Origin: Trichinella spiralis
Lineage: Eukaryota > Nematoda > Enoplea > Trichinellida > Trichinellidae
DNA length: 64,000 bases
Reading direction: 5' to 3'
Assembly (NCBI GenBank): GCA_000181795.3
Contig: CM012955.1
Span: forward strand, 11,820,587 to 11,884,586
The position numbers and the translations under genes are program-made. The notes below the pieces were generated by a model. That model was not told where the DNA came from and did not search any database. It saw only the letters and a program-made list of their open reading frames with translations. Shown one piece after another: positions 25,501 through 55,316 of the stretch. The first letter of the stretch is position 1. Each line of letters begins with the position of its first letter.

Positions 25501-25829
25501 TGAAATTTCACCTGGTTGTTCATCTCCGTAGCCGGCAAGAATATCAACCGAAAAAAAGTGCAGTGCACGTTGCCAATAATACCCTGGCGACTGTCCGAGA
25601 AGGGAAAATACAAAATCACATTTTCGCAGGGAGTGGTCACTTCTTGTTCGCCGGATATTAAATTCAACGACGGATTTCCATTTGACGAATCTTCTTCTTC
25701 CTGTTGTAAAAGGAGAAAAAGAAGATTTTTGTTTTTCAATACATTTGCTCTTGTCTAATCAAATTGAACATCAATCACCTCAACGTAGGATTTGAACGAT
25801 TCTGCACGACTTGAATTCAAAGAATTCAT
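22564..25829 (-). CDS. Myotubularin-related pseudophosphatase (MTMR10/12 type)
   Basis: A catalytically dead 3-phosphoinositide phosphatase-fold protein; relatives act as adaptors that bind active myotubularins. 13 exons, 2088 nt, 695 residues: 25829-25779, 25700-25512, 25425-25332, 25276-25200, 25145-25095, 25027-24937, 24875-24752, 24658-24571, 24474-24383, 24302-24181, 23824-23675, 23612-23431, 23340-22564. A GRAM/PH-like domain comes first (PFSDSRQGIIGNVHCT, then LKIYCKDFRVFSF). FWCWSHLNGSSLVR (256-269) matches the MTMR10-type WCWSHSNGSALVR. Where active enzymes have CSDGWDR the frame reads EKLNQDG (377-383), so the nucleophilic Cys and the Arg are both absent. LFLDCVFQLLVQYPTDFQF and a C-terminal LNFWQMAFLRW complete the match. 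The donor of exon 9 could be 24382 (GTATGT) or a phase-compatible site slightly earlier. It converges on MSH4. Confidence 0.92.
23873..24159. mobile_element. Non-autonomous hAT-type element (MITE)
   Basis: A 287-bp insertion in intron 10 of the myotubularin-like gene. The left end CAGGCAGAGGCAAAC and the reverse complement of the right end, CAGGGGTAGCCAGAG, are diverged terminal inverted repeats of hAT type. Flanking 8-bp duplications are AACTAAAC (23865-23872) and AGCTAAAC (24160-24167), 7 of 8 identical; 8-bp target duplications are diagnostic of hAT elements. Inside the right end lies a GC-rich motif, GGGTCGATATCGACC, a perfect 14-base palindrome (GGTCGATATCGACC) plus one base. It has no transposase frame. 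It ends only about 20 bp from the splice donor at 24180. Confidence 0.75.
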
Positions 25830-26449
25830 TCCACGTTGGATGCTATTCGAATTGCTGAATCCAAAGAAGAATGAGCAGCAGATAAAAAAATATAAAATCA
25901 AAAACAAAAAAAACAATCGTCAACATTTTTAGCCGAGATGTAAAGCTTCAAAAGAAATACATGCAAGTATTCGTTCCGTAGAACGTTCAACAGTTGCAAA
26001 AAGAAAAATCAACCAAACACTCCATTATTCAAAGTAAATGTTCATTGTAATGATAAAATGCTTATAAAAAATACATATATATATATATTATAATAAAATA
26101 TATGTTATATCATCCTATAACAGCAAAACATTCATGTTGGATAATGATGAAAAAGTTCTACGATGAGGGAAGAAAAGAAGAGAAAAAATATACGCATAAA
26201 AATTTAAATAATAGTTGGTCAAATGCGTCGGATAAACGAAAAGGAAAAAAGAAAATTTGAATTTGACACCAGAATTTGAATTCCATGAAAAATAATGGAT
26301 GACAGCATAACAAAGTGACAAAACTAAACAGCTAACAACACACGTCAAATTTTGCAAATGATATAAATAAATACAAAGTGAGAAAAAAGGAAGAGCAAGT
26401 GTGAAAGGCAAAGAAGAATATAAATTGTGAAAAAGCACTGGGATTTGTA

Positions 26450-26455
26450 TTTATT
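26450..26455 (-). terminator. AATAAA poly(A) signal of the CSK gene
   Basis: TTTATT on the plus strand, about 110 nt past the CSK stop codon. No competing signal lies closer. Confidence 0.5.
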
Positions 26456-26563
26456 TTCACGTCATTGTCCATACTTGAATGTTGTCGAGGTGTTAATAGA
26501 TGCCGGTATTCGTTGTTCAGATCCGCACATCGTCGTTTTCAATGTTGCGCTGGTGGTAGAATT

Positions 26564-28912
<2,349 letters not shown>

Positions 28913-31900
28913 CGTCCGTGATGAACATTTCCATGCCGGTAAATTAATGATCGAAAATTTCAGCTACTGCTTTTTACTTCAGACAAATCAATGCCGAAAT
29001 ACATACTGCCAAAATAATAAATGACGATTCTTTCTTTATCACCTGAAATGAGCGAACAATATTTCAGTATCTGTGAAATCGAAAAACCATTGTAAAGTGC
29101 AAAATCTACCAATGTCATCTACAATTGGGACACGATCATATGTCGAAATTTTCAAAAACTGGTAAAAATTTATTTCAACAAATTAATACTTTTCACGTGC
29201 TTCATTAATTTTAATATATCGACCAGTGTCCTGATCCGATCAACACAACTGAACAGATATTGGTCTAATGAAATGCTGTCAATTTCAAAATTTCGATAAA
29301 TAATGTACAACTGATTGGAAATTATTAATCATTCGCGCGTTCTTCATCCAAGATCACTATCTCCTCCATGACAATCATGATAATGCAAATCCGGATCGAA
29401 ATGGATAGCATTTTTCTCAGGGAAAATGAAAAAAAAAGAACAATTTCGAACATGGGCAAAATTTCACTGCACAAGAAATAAATACCTACAACAACTACTA
29501 CTACTACTATTACTACTCGTGTTCAAGTTCACGACAACCATAGCAATTTCCTGTTTCTATTATTCTTTGTTAACTTTTCAGGTCAAACCTCTTAATGAAT
29601 AACCTAATCGACGAAATGAATTTCATTTCATAAAAATTTTTCAAATTATGACAACGAAAATTGAACTGAAATGAAAAGAACAAAAATTCCCATGGAAAAC
29701 TTAGTTTTCTACATTCAACAAATACAAAAACATAACGAATAAATATTGTTCGATGATTTTACTGTTTTAAGTAAAATAATAACAAGATATGATTCAAATG
29801 AAAAGCAGTAAGAAAAATAACATAAACTGCAAAATCTAACACACACACACAGATGCCTGGCTCACATGCTTGCAATATTAAAATTATACATTGCAAGCAG
29901 AAATGTGAATGAAAGTTGTGAAAAATAGTCCACCTCACATTTATTTATTTAAAAAATTCATCCAAAAAGCAACAATGCTAAATTTTACTGAACATGAAGT
30001 TACGAAATACGAGGAATTTTGCTTTTCAAAAAACTCATACAAAATGAACTACATTTGCAATAATGAACAGACATTAAAAGTTGAACAGCAGAACCAAAAA
30101 ATTCACTCCAGTTCACAAAATAAATTTTTTTGAAAAATAAAACATTAAAAATAGACAAATAAAAATAAAACGACATACAACTGATAATAAAACAACAAAT
30201 AAAAAGTAACGAGTGGTGGTGCAATTGAACTATGCTCATGAGTAAGGTAAAACAAAAAGGTGCATTACACTGTTTGCGCTCAGTGCAAATGATACGACTA
30301 ATTGCGTGGCAGTGCAGATGCATAATTTGCATGAAAAAACAATTAAACTACAAATATAAAAAAGTTGAACATGGCTAAAAGTAAAGGTAACCAAATTGCG
30401 ATACATCATAGTGGAATGGAACCCGACTTTTGGGTGATGCAGGAAAATTGCAAAAATAATTACCTAAATAACGGCTTTCGATGACAAATCTCTTTTCAGC
30501 AGCTGCGGTCAGTCGACAGTGAGAAAATTATTCAAAGATAAATGAAACAAAGAACAATAAAACTGGCCTGCATTGAATACATCCACAGTAAACTTAATTG
30601 CAGCCGATTTGTACTTAATTTTCATACAGTACAAAAATTGTAATTTTATTATTAGCAAAAATTGTCAAAAAATTTAATTGAAATGCAAGTGCATTGTATA
30701 ATTTACGCAAAAAAAATCAATATAAATCAAAATTTACGATTATTATCATTAGATTATTATTTTTCACATGCCATCTAAGAAACAGCTTGAACTGTTGCAC
30801 TTTGAAATTTTTTCATGATTTAATAATAAAAATACAAAACACTGAAACAATATATTTATATTTTTTGTCATGTTTTTAATGTTTTTAGACATGAAAAAAT
30901 AAAAACATGTAACGAAGTTGTAAAGTTTCAAATTTCCTAAGTTTACTCAAGCTTTAATCAGAATACTGGCTGATGATGAAAAATTGATCATATTTATTGT
31001 TAATCAAATCTTTATTTGTTAATTTGAGTGTAATTCTAAGCTTTTTTTTAATTAATTAATTTTTTTGTTACTTGTTATAATTGAATAACAATATCACTTT
31101 GCGTAAAAGCAGAGGAAAACATGAAACAACTTTAAAAATTTTCCATTCCATGCACAACAACAGAAATAATTGTGCTTTCTTGTTGAATGAACTGTTGAAA
31201 AGGAAAGATTTTTTTGGTTTTTTTCTTGAATTTTATTTGAAAAAGTAATTTTCCAATTTTAATGACATATTTGGATTATTTGGAAAATATTTGCCTAATG
31301 TCATTGTTGTTTTCCATTTTCGACGACGTATTATGATTGTTCAGGGGGCAAAAAAGAGAAGCGTGCATTATTCTTGTTTTCTTAAAAATTAAAATGAAAA
31401 AAACTTTATCAATTATTTTGAAAAGCAGCCTGTTCAGGTCATGTCTGCACTTATTTATTTTTTTCTAAAAAATTCCATACAAATAACTTCAATATTGATG
31501 GGATGTTGTTTTGAATGTTCAGTTTTTTCTTTTTCAAATAAACGAAACAAGTATATGCCATGTATTTTTACAATTGAATACTTGAAATAAATAAATATAT
31601 ATATATATTTCATTTAATAAATATTTATTTATTTGCTTGTGTGATTTGAACATTTTTTTTCTTTAATTTTCAAATACTTTTGTAAAAACTGCATTTGTAG
31701 TTGCATACTCGCTATCTCATGCATCTATGGTTCCTTTTTATTCTTGAAATTGAATATAAAAAAATTATTGTGAAATTTATATTTCGATTTCCTTTTATCA
31801 TTGATATTATTAGTATTATTATTATTGATTTATGAAATACATTTCATCTTTTATTGTTATAATAAAAAGCCGACCTTATTCAATAAGCAGGACCTGTTTG

Positions 31901-32417
31901 TGAATGAATGCCCTTAGCGTTGTTGGAAATTGCTTTCTTTTCTATTTCACTTATGCAGATGGGTATAAAATTTTTTTTCTCAAGGTTGATCTTTTCATTT
32001 ACAATATTTGCTTATCGTCCATTCGTATTATGAATTCTATTTCTGTATAATGAAAAACGACCTCAGCTGTGTTACGCCATAGCCAATTGCACTTATTTTA
32101 TAGCATCTCTTGTGCATATAAAAATCTTCATAAACGAGGTTAACGTTTCCAATTTGAGACAAAACAAAAAATGCATCAAACAAATTAAACAACATTATAA
32201 ATTTTCAAAAGCATAATCGGCATTTATGTATATTTATTTATTTATTTGCACAATTGTATAAATTGATCCGTTTTTTATTGTTCATTGTTTCACAATAGTA
32301 TTGCCATATTAATTGTAATTTTTGAAAAATTTACAGTATTCCGATGTTAAATTTATACATCTGTGATAAAAAAAAATAAATCTGGAAAACCGAAAATCCA
32401 AAAATGCCCAACCATAC

Positions 32418-32418
<1 letters not shown>

Positions 32419-32456
<38 letters not shown>
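32419..32456. repeat. (TA)n microsatellite
   Basis: About 19 uninterrupted TA units. Confidence 0.95.
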
Positions 32457-32460
<4 letters not shown>

Positions 32461-33298
32461 AGTGTGCATTGAAAACTGACGTTACAGTGTATTATTTATT
32501 ATTCGATGTATTATATATAACAATAATGAATTACGATTAATCAATTTGTAAAATATATTCACTGTTTGATTTTATTGAATAATACTAAATATGACAGGCA
32601 ACAAAAACAATCAATGGAAGATAAAAAATAGTTTTAAAGTAAAACTAAACAATTTATATCATGCATGTTATCTATCATTTTATTCATAAGTTTTATCAGC
32701 TTTTTGCATATCAGCACATGTAAGTTGTTTACTTAAAAATTTTACATATAATCTTTCCAATGAAATAATATTCTTTTGACGAGTTTTAACTGAAATTTCA
32801 AACTTAATATAAAAATCTAATAAATAGATTCAGCAATAATAATAACAATAATTGTTCATCTGGATCACAGCATGTGGTATATCCATAATAATAATAATAA
32901 TTATTATTATTATAACCCAGGATCAATTAAAAGTTGCCAAAAATTAATTTTTCTCATCATCATCTTCCGTGAACTACTTTTCACACGAGAGAGGAAATTA
33001 ATTTAATTTAAACTGTGCTAGTTGTAGTGGTGCTTTTTTGAATAAATTTTTTTCTTTTCTGCTACTAATGCTTACCAGCAAATAGTCTGTCGTTGATGTT
33101 GCAAGCAACTTATCAAACAGATAGACAGACAGATAGACAAATTGATAAATAGATTGATAAAAGAAATGCATCTGCAATGCTGAACCAACCAACCAACCCT
33201 CTTTGCTTTTCTTATCATGGAAAATGGAAAAGAAAAGAAACAATTTTTCAGAAATATCCATTTTTCTCTTCTACACAGCTGCATCTTAACAATTCAAT

Positions 33299-33482
33299 TA
33301 ATAATAATAATAATAATAATAATGGCAGTAATTAAGAATAATAATAATAACAATAATTTCATTGTAGCCATAATAATAATGGCCAATAGTAGCAGCAGTA
33401 GTAGTAATAATAATAATAGCAGTAATAATAATAATAGCAATGGCAATAATAGCAATAGCGATAACAATAATAATTATTTATC
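33299..33482. repeat. AAT-rich complex microsatellite
   Basis: Runs of AAT, AGC and AAC units that translate as poly-Asn/Ser on the plus strand. The frame is a by-product of the repeat, not a gene. Confidence 0.9.
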
Positions 33483-33999
33483 ATAAGTGCAGTGCTTTCT
33501 GAGACATATGCACATGTAGTAGTAAAAGTAGTAGAATAGTGGCATTATATTAGTTTTTGATTCTTATTGTTTTCCTGGAATTGACTAATTCTGTGGAAAA
33601 AAATTATTTATATTTATTTCTTCTTTCAATTTATGAATAATAACATCAATATGTGAGAAAATGAACTAATTGTGCGTATATTATATGATGAGTTTAAAAA
33701 AAGAACCAGAAAAATTATACGCGTTTCATTACTTCGCATGGAAAACAAAGCAATAATAAATACAAAATAATATATATATGTATATATATGTATGTATATA
33801 TTCATCGGATAAAAATTTAGCGAAGCTGAGTGTGGAAAGATTAAAACGAACAGAGAAACAATAATAATAAATCTAAACAAGAAAAAGCTGGAGAAACGTA
33901 ACGGATTTGAAATTCAAAAACAATTTCATCACATAAAATATGCACGTGTTTGTTGTTATGGGTAATGGAACATGGCCGCAATTTTACAATAGCACGAAT

Positions 34000-34041
<42 letters not shown>

Positions 34042-34050
34042 AAAAGAGAG
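34000..34050. repeat. (GA)n microsatellite
   Basis: A long AG run with a short internal A-run, downstream of the SALL stop, probably in or near its 3' untranslated region. Confidence 0.9.
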
Positions 34051-34197
34051 AGAATTTCCGAATTTCAGAATGTGAACAAAAAAGTAGAAGAATAAATTGA
34101 AAAAAAACTGATTATTACAAGAGTATTATAAACAATGTCACTGTGAGAAAATAGATGAATAAGAAGAAAAAAGTAGTAAATGCATAAATAAGTATAA

Positions 34198-34293
34198 TAA
34201 TATATATAAATATATATAAATATATATATATATATATACCTAGAGATGTAGTATATTATACATGTATGTGTGTGTGTGTGTGCGCGTGTGTGT
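34198..34293. repeat. (TA)n and (TG)n compound microsatellite
   Basis: TATATAAA-type units followed by TA and then TG/CG units, 80-170 bp past the SALL stop codon. Confidence 0.9.
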
Positions 34294-34371
34294 ATTGGAA
34301 ATGAAAACAATGGCAACGCAAGGCTAAGAATATACTATATAATTCATAGTTCGTAACTGTGAAATATAGTT

Positions 34372-48868
<14,497 letters not shown>

Positions 48869-49520
48869 GGTCAACGTAGCCGAGCTGCTTGCTCTTCGAG
48901 CTGTCTGTCCACTCTCAACTGGACTGTCCAATGAGATGAAGACTTGAAGAAGAAGAGGTTAGTTGGTTGGTTGGTTGAGTGGATGGATGAGTTGGCGTGT
49001 AGAGTGAGCTGAAAAAGTGAAACTGTAAAAATTAAACTATTAAACAAGATAATAAAGTAAGATGGTTTGGGTGGATAGTGATGTGTGAAATTGCAAAACG
49101 CGCCCCGGTAAGAATGCAAAATTGTTCGTTGTCGTTGAAAATACAAATTCAAATGGACAAGGAAGAAGAAGAAGAAGAAGATGATGATGATGAAGTAGCA
49201 GAAGATGGATATATACCGTCGTCGTGGTCGAAAATTAGAATATAATAGATGGCTTGAAGAGACCGATGACAAGCCTCGCAGATAGTTCAGTGTGTAGTTC
49301 CAGTTTTAGTGTACGTGTGATTCGACGGCCGTAAAAAAACCAAATGCTATCTATATAAGAGACAGGAGAGAAGTGAGCAAAGAGCGATTGGAGCGCCACC
49401 ACCAGCAATCAGCTTTTCGTCCAATGATTGGCAGAAACTGTTCAGGGCGGATCGAGCGCCCTGACTGGTCACTGACGTACGTCAAATTATAGTCGTTCCT
49501 ATTCTTATTGACTAAAAGAG
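48869..49520 (-). promoter_or_regulatory. sall: Probable SALL promoter and 5' leader region
   Basis: The DNA directly upstream of the SALL start codon. Near 49350-49490 it becomes GC-richer and holds promoter-like elements: a CCAAT palindrome CCAATGATTGG (49421-49431), another ATTGG at 49387-49391, a CRE-like palindrome TGACGTACGTCA (49473-49484), and a TATA-like TATATAAG read on the plus strand at 49352-49359. The minus reading of the TATA site is weaker, so the direction of the start site is uncertain. The leader includes GGTT and GAA/GAT microsatellites. Confidence 0.4.
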
Positions 49521-52500
49521 AGAATTTGTCATCAACGTTGATTTTGTTTTTTATTTAAATACTTACATATAGATATATGTATATTTATTTATATTTTATT
49601 TGAAATATTATACAATTTATTCAATCAAAAACAAACTAATGCTACTGGACATGCAAGTTGGATGATGCAAATTGTCGAAATTTGTGTGGAAAATGAAAAC
49701 AAAAAAAAAGATATTTCAACTGGGATAAATGCAAAATTGTACAGCCTCGAAAAATCGGACAAGACGAAATATACCGGTCAGTTTGAACCGTTGCTATGAT
49801 GGAAAAATTACGACCTTCACTGACCAGTTACCAAAAAACACACGAAAAAATTAATAATTTGTTACATTATTCAAATTTCGAAACAACAACAGCAGTTTGA
49901 TTGGTTGTTTTGCTTGCTTTGATTGGTGAGAGCAGTAAATTATCATTAGAAAGGAAGGAAAAAAATTATCAGCGTTGTCATTTTGAAGAAATTTTTATTT
50001 GCCGATCGTCGTTCATCAAAAAAGTAACAAAGCAAGATAAATTGAAAAAGAGAAGAAAAAATATTCATAATTGTTAAATGAGGATAAAAGAACACCAACA
50101 ACAAGCTTGGTATAATTTTCCATTTTCCAATTATTCAATAAGAGAACAATAAAAAAGAAAGTCGTAAAAAATTATTATTTTTTCATAAATATTCTTTTGT
50201 TGTTGCTATTATTATTATTATTATTATTATTGGGGAGGTTTTTTAATTAAACCATCTAGAGGGGACATTTATGCGTTGAAAACGGCATATGGGACGCCAA
50301 ACCATCCGTGATTAAGCGCGCCGTTTGTCGCGCAGGTTTTCATTAACTTCTTGCTCAGTGATACTTTTTTTATCGATTGCGGCAACATCAAACGGTAAGA
50401 GCCGCTTTTCTCGAAAAAGCAACCTACTAACACCCAGCTGCACACCACGACCAAGCTGACATCGTGACCAATACCTGATGCAAGCAGCAAGAAGGCCATT
50501 GGTCAGCGGTCGTCCATTGGACAGTTGTCGTGGAAAAATTATGTTTAATAATTTGAGAAATTTCGAAGAAAAAACAAATGGTCGACGACGTCTAGACTTA
50601 CTTACTGTCTGTGTTCAATTGACCAGACAGCATTTTGCGAAAAGAAACAAAACAAAACCGGTTTTGGAAAAAATTTGAATAAAGAAGCGATCCCCGTTCT
50701 CCTCTTGCTCTGCCTGTAGTGTAAAAAGTTTTCAAAAATCTGAACGATCGCAACAACACAAAAATAAATAAATAAATATATATAATTCGAAAAAAATTAC
50801 AATAATAATAATAATAACTTACTTGGAAAGTAAGGAAAAAAGTTTTTCTTTTTTGAAAATTAGGGCCAAAAAATATTGTCTCCAATTCAAACCGGACAAA
50901 TTGTTCATCAAACTATTTTTATTGTTTCATTATTTTTTTTTTGGAATATTTCAAATTTGGGAAATGAAAATTAATTCAATTCGTCGGAACGTGATTGTCC
51001 AAAAAAGAAAAGAAAAGAGAAGAAAAGAAGAAAAGGGAAAAATCATCTTTTTCTTTTTTTTTCTTTTCCAGTCATAATACAATTGTGTACAATTTGGATT
51101 ACGGTAAAAGTTGAAAATAAATATCAAAAATTTACATATGTTATTGATTTGTTTAAAAATTCGAAACAATCGTCAAAGAACAAAAAAACAACAACAACAA
51201 TAATGCTATTACACACGCGCATGCACAAACATACAGACCGACAGATATGCATATATTGTGCTTTGGAATGCAGTGAATTTTTTGGTATGGAAAATTAGTT
51301 CAACAAAAATCATCGGGTCAAAAAATGTGAATTAGTTCGACGCTTTCAACAACAAGCAATTCAAGCAAGAAAAATGGAGTAAAATGAAAAATATTTTCTT
51401 CTTCTTCTTCTTTTTTTTTGGTTCTCTTATTATTAGAGCATAGAGAAAATGGAAAATATTCATTTCGTCTCGTCAGAATCGAAAAAATTTTAATCGAACA
51501 ATTATTAATTAAATTTATGAACAACAATTATGAGTTTTTTTTTTCAAAAAATTATTATTATTATTATTCGTACAAAATATTATGATTTATTATTAATTAT
51601 AACTAATGAGCCTGACAATCAAATAAACGAATACGAATACAAGAAATGTTTTTCAATTGACTTTCACCGTCTTCCGCCGGTAACTGTGTCCTTGCATGTA
51701 TACATAGATAAATATATATATATATATATATATATATGCAGGCAGTATTTGTGTATAAATGTATGCGTGTGTGTCTGCGTTATCAATAAAGTATCGGCCA
51801 TTTCTAGGTAATAAATTGTTACTGCTATCGTTAATGTATATTTAGTTTTGCCCCTGTCGCGCCAATATAGCTCAAACGTCTGGCTTTTATCCATAAATTG
51901 CACGAAAGCAATTTCTCATAAATTTCATTCATCATTTTCAAACATGGACTTTTCTGCTTTGCTTTTCACATTCAATTGCATCACAAGCAGAAATGGAAAC
52001 AATTTTGAATAATAATTTGACCAACAACAACAACAACTGACCGACGATTTTATTATTATTATTTTTTTAAATTTATTTATCAATAATTTCAAATCACGGA
52101 AATAACAATTGTTTCCCATTGTTTATTGGCAATCATAACTGATGAGATCAGAATTTTCAATTTCTCTCTCTTTCTCTGCTTTGAACTCACTCACTCATCT
52201 AACTAAGATCATTGTGATTATCATCATCGTAATGGTCGTCAGTTGAATGCTAATTTTTGCAAAACAATGGAAAAAGTGTAAAATTAATAATTGAAAATAT
52301 TAAAATTATTTCATCATGCATTTCATACAAAAAAAGGAAAACAACTTACCGCTTTGGTAACGTCGTAGGAAGAAATTTTGCAAAATGTTGGTAATTAAAA
52401 AAAAAGCATCTCTACTAATTGTGCCCGATGCTATAATTTTCTCTCTCTCTCTTTCTACGAGACGACATTTTATTAAATTTGGTAACTGGTGCGGGCAGTG

Positions 52501-55110
52501 GAAATTTTGCCAATTTTTTCAAACTGCAAATCAACTGTCTCAAATTATTAAACGCAATTCACGTAACAACAAATCAACCAATCGCTGCTTTTGATTTTAA
52601 AATGAATAATTAAAAAGAAAACAACAACAAAAATCCGAGAAAGATGGGTTTCATTCAATAATATGTAAATTTTTTCTGACATTGTTGACAAGTTGAAATG
52701 TAACATCCATTGCCGAGATTGTTGAAAAACAACAAACACAACAGTGAATCACAATTGTCTTGTAATAATTTATTGATTGCAAGATGGATAATTTGATTTG
52801 AATGTATAAAAATAAAATAATTATTAATTGGAGAAGCAAAATTATTTGACCGAATGAATTGAATTGTAATAAATGAATTGGATTTCAGAAAATGACCAAA
52901 ATTTACCGTATGATTGGTTCCATGCTCATTATCCGCCGCACTGATCGGACGGATGGTGAACAAAAACAAAAGAAAAAAATAACTATTTCACTTCTTTTTT
53001 TTACAAAATAACATAATTTATATTTAATATTTAGTAAACGATCAATTATTGGATATGTTTTATATTGCGGACTTTCCTTTTTTCTGTTTATTTGTGATAA
53101 ATTTCAAAATTAATAAATGACGTCAGTCGGTTAAACTAAGCCGAAAAAGAATTGAATGGAATGACTAAGCACGAAAATGGTCAATCACAAGCAAATGATG
53201 CAAATTTTCTTATTAATAATGGATAAAAATGAAATTTGAATAATTTCTAGGTTGTCGATGATAAGAGAATGATAATAATGGAATAAAAATCCGTTTGGGC
53301 ATGAAATGAAAACAAAAAAGAAAGCACTGTGGTGTGTGTGTGTGTGTAAATGAAGAAATCCAATAAAGAAAATAAGGCAATCGCTTGAAAATGTTTTATT
53401 GTTATTTATGTGTTATCAAGCAATTGATGCTAAAAAAAAGACATCCATAAATCAGATAAATATAATCAAATAAATTACGTGCATAATAAAAATGGGGAAA
53501 TTGAAGTGAACAGTTCGAAATGATAATACGACAAAAGGAAAATTTAAAAGAAAAAAAAAGAAAGCGTCTGCCGTGCTATTTGTTTATTAAAAGTAATCTG
53601 CAATGAGAGTGTAATTGAAATTTTATTTAAATTTGAAAAAATCAAAACGAAATGACTCACTTATTTCGACTGTATATTTTGCTTCGAAGAATAAAAACCA
53701 ATTTCCACGTCATTGTTTAATCCCAACAAACGCAAACAAACAAACAGAAAATTTGCATAAACTGTCGTCATTGTTTTCCTGAATGCAGCGTTGTTGTTCA
53801 ATTATTTCCGCTTTGGCTTTTGTTTCGTTTTTTTCTCTTCTCAAATTTGCATCACTTTTTCCCATTTGCAACAAGCTTTAAGCAGTGGTTTGTTTCGATT
53901 GCGATTATTTTAAAACCTTCAAAATCAGTTTTCAACTGTCATACTGAACAAACAGTCCAGATTAAAACTTGTCAAAAAATAACTTGTCCAACAAAAATCA
54001 AGGTTATTTTTCCTACAAACTGGTGAATGGTGGATGGAAATATTTTTTGAACATGCAAAAACTGCCAATAATGAAATTTATGTCCTCTTATTACTGTATT
54101 GTCGTCATCTTTTTATCATCTTTTTCTTATAATTTATACCAACGCGCACATCAAGCATAACATACATACATACATACATACATGTATTTTTTTTCCAAAT
54201 ATCAAACGAGCAAAACTGGAGAATAAAATACAATCAATCAATAATGTAATTAATTGAAATTTCAATGTCTGAAACATCAATTTTTAATTATCATACATAT
54301 ATATATACATAAAGAAAAAAAACAAAGAAAATATATAAACCAGTTGTAGTTTTTATTGAACAATTAGAGCGATGAATGAATGTATTCACTCAAGTTAAAG
54401 AAACAATTATTCTACTAAATTTTTCTTCTTCTGCTTTTTTTTAATCAAAATTTATGTTCACTTTAAGAAATTTATAATTTCACTAAAAATTCTGATCTAT
54501 TTGTTCGCTTTTTTATTCAAATCAATTTCCATATTCATTTTCACTGTTATTTATTGTTTCAAACAATTTTCTCTTCCACAATATTCATTATTCAATATTC
54601 AAGTATAAATGTATAATGTCATTTATTATTCTTCAAAAATAAATAAAACTAGAATGTTTCAAAAAAAAATTTGCAATATAAATCGCTTTTATTGGCAACA
54701 ACGAGCGTGTTGAATTTGAAAATATTTCATTTTTTAATAAATATCCCATATGCTATACACACACAGAGAAAAAAAGAAATTACTCTTTTATAAAAAAAAT
54801 AATCATCATCATCAACATCTGTTTACCTAGTCGGAACGTGTGAGGGGACAACTTGCATTTACTATTAAAATGAATATTCAATTCAATTTGTGCGCCATAA
54901 ATTTCCACTCAACCCGTTTATTGTTTCTTTAATAATGCAATTTCAAACGGACGCTTATCTCTGTTCGAGAAAACTCTGTGCCGATTTCAAATTTCTGACA
55001 ACATCCAAAGCACGATTGCATGAAATGATATTTTAAATAAATAAATATAAATAATCTAAACAATTGAAATGAACACTGCTCGATTATTTGGAATATTATG
55101 CTAATGTTCA
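49521..55110. other. AT-rich gene-poor DNA upstream of SALL
   Basis: No gene recognised. It has microsatellites at 50208-50231 (ATT)n, 51712-51738 (TA)n and about 54160-54184 (ACAT)n. A less AT-rich patch lies at 50250-50690. The remaining short frames are Phe/Ile/Lys-rich and overlap each other. Confidence 0.5.
50250..50690. other. GC-richer island upstream of SALL
   Basis: About 440 bp that differs in composition from its flanks. A 76-codon minus-strand frame (50499-50269) starts MAFLLLASG and looks superficially like a signal peptide, and an overlapping plus-strand frame runs through the other side; neither has splice partners. TGACCAAT (50465-50472) and its reverse ATTGGTCA (50498-50505) flank 25 bp. 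An upstream SALL leader exon or an enhancer are both possible. Confidence 0.3.
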
Positions 55111-55308
55111 GTGGGATCCTTTTGATATTGTTGACAGGACAGGGCAGCAGGTTTGAATCCGTGGCCGTCCAAAATCTGCCTTGATCAATATGATCACAAC
55201 AGTAGATAAACCTTGCGAGACTGATATTGACCTCCTAATTAGGATAATAATGCCGGCGTGTTCATCTGCCGCTACGCTGATCTGAATCATGCATTATTAA
55301 ATAAACCA
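55111..55308 (+). mobile_element. Candidate tRNA-derived SINE
   Basis: A 198-bp GC-richer block flanked by 8-bp direct repeats AATGTTCA (55103-55110 and 55309-55316). It contains GGTTTGAATCC, one base from the pol III B box GGTTCGANTCC. A loosely A-box-like stretch (ending TTCAGTGG) precedes it at roughly tRNA spacing. The right end is an A-rich tail, TTATTAAATAAA, as in LINE-mobilised elements. It also carries the homeodomain-like palindrome CCTAATTAGG, so an enhancer is the alternative. No second copy is in the window. The T-arm stem is poorly paired, so it is not a functional tRNA gene. Confidence 0.4.
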
Positions 55309-55316
55309 AATGTTCA

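Larger units (their letters stand above)
28913..33612. other. AT-rich intergenic DNA between CSK and SALL
   Basis: No gene recognised. A minus-strand stretch near 28955-29042, after a good acceptor (TTTCAG), reads GDKERIVIYYFGSMYFG and then stops. It could be the end of an exon but has no partner. At about 30464 an ATTTAG/GTAATT donor might mark an untranslated CSK leader exon. The rest is A/T-rich with a long (TA)n at 32419-32456, an (AAT)n(ATT)n palindrome at about 32886-32913, and an AAT/AGC complex repeat at 33299-33482. Confidence 0.45.

Noticed and set aside
28955-29042. Possible missing CSK SH3 exon (GDKERIVIYYFG)
   Set aside because: Only a short stretch after a good acceptor, ending in a stop in the same frame; it lacks SH3 landmarks and cannot be joined to the CSK start exon.
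33217-33486. Plus-strand Asn/Ser-rich frame
   Set aside because: Pure translation of AAT/AGC microsatellites.
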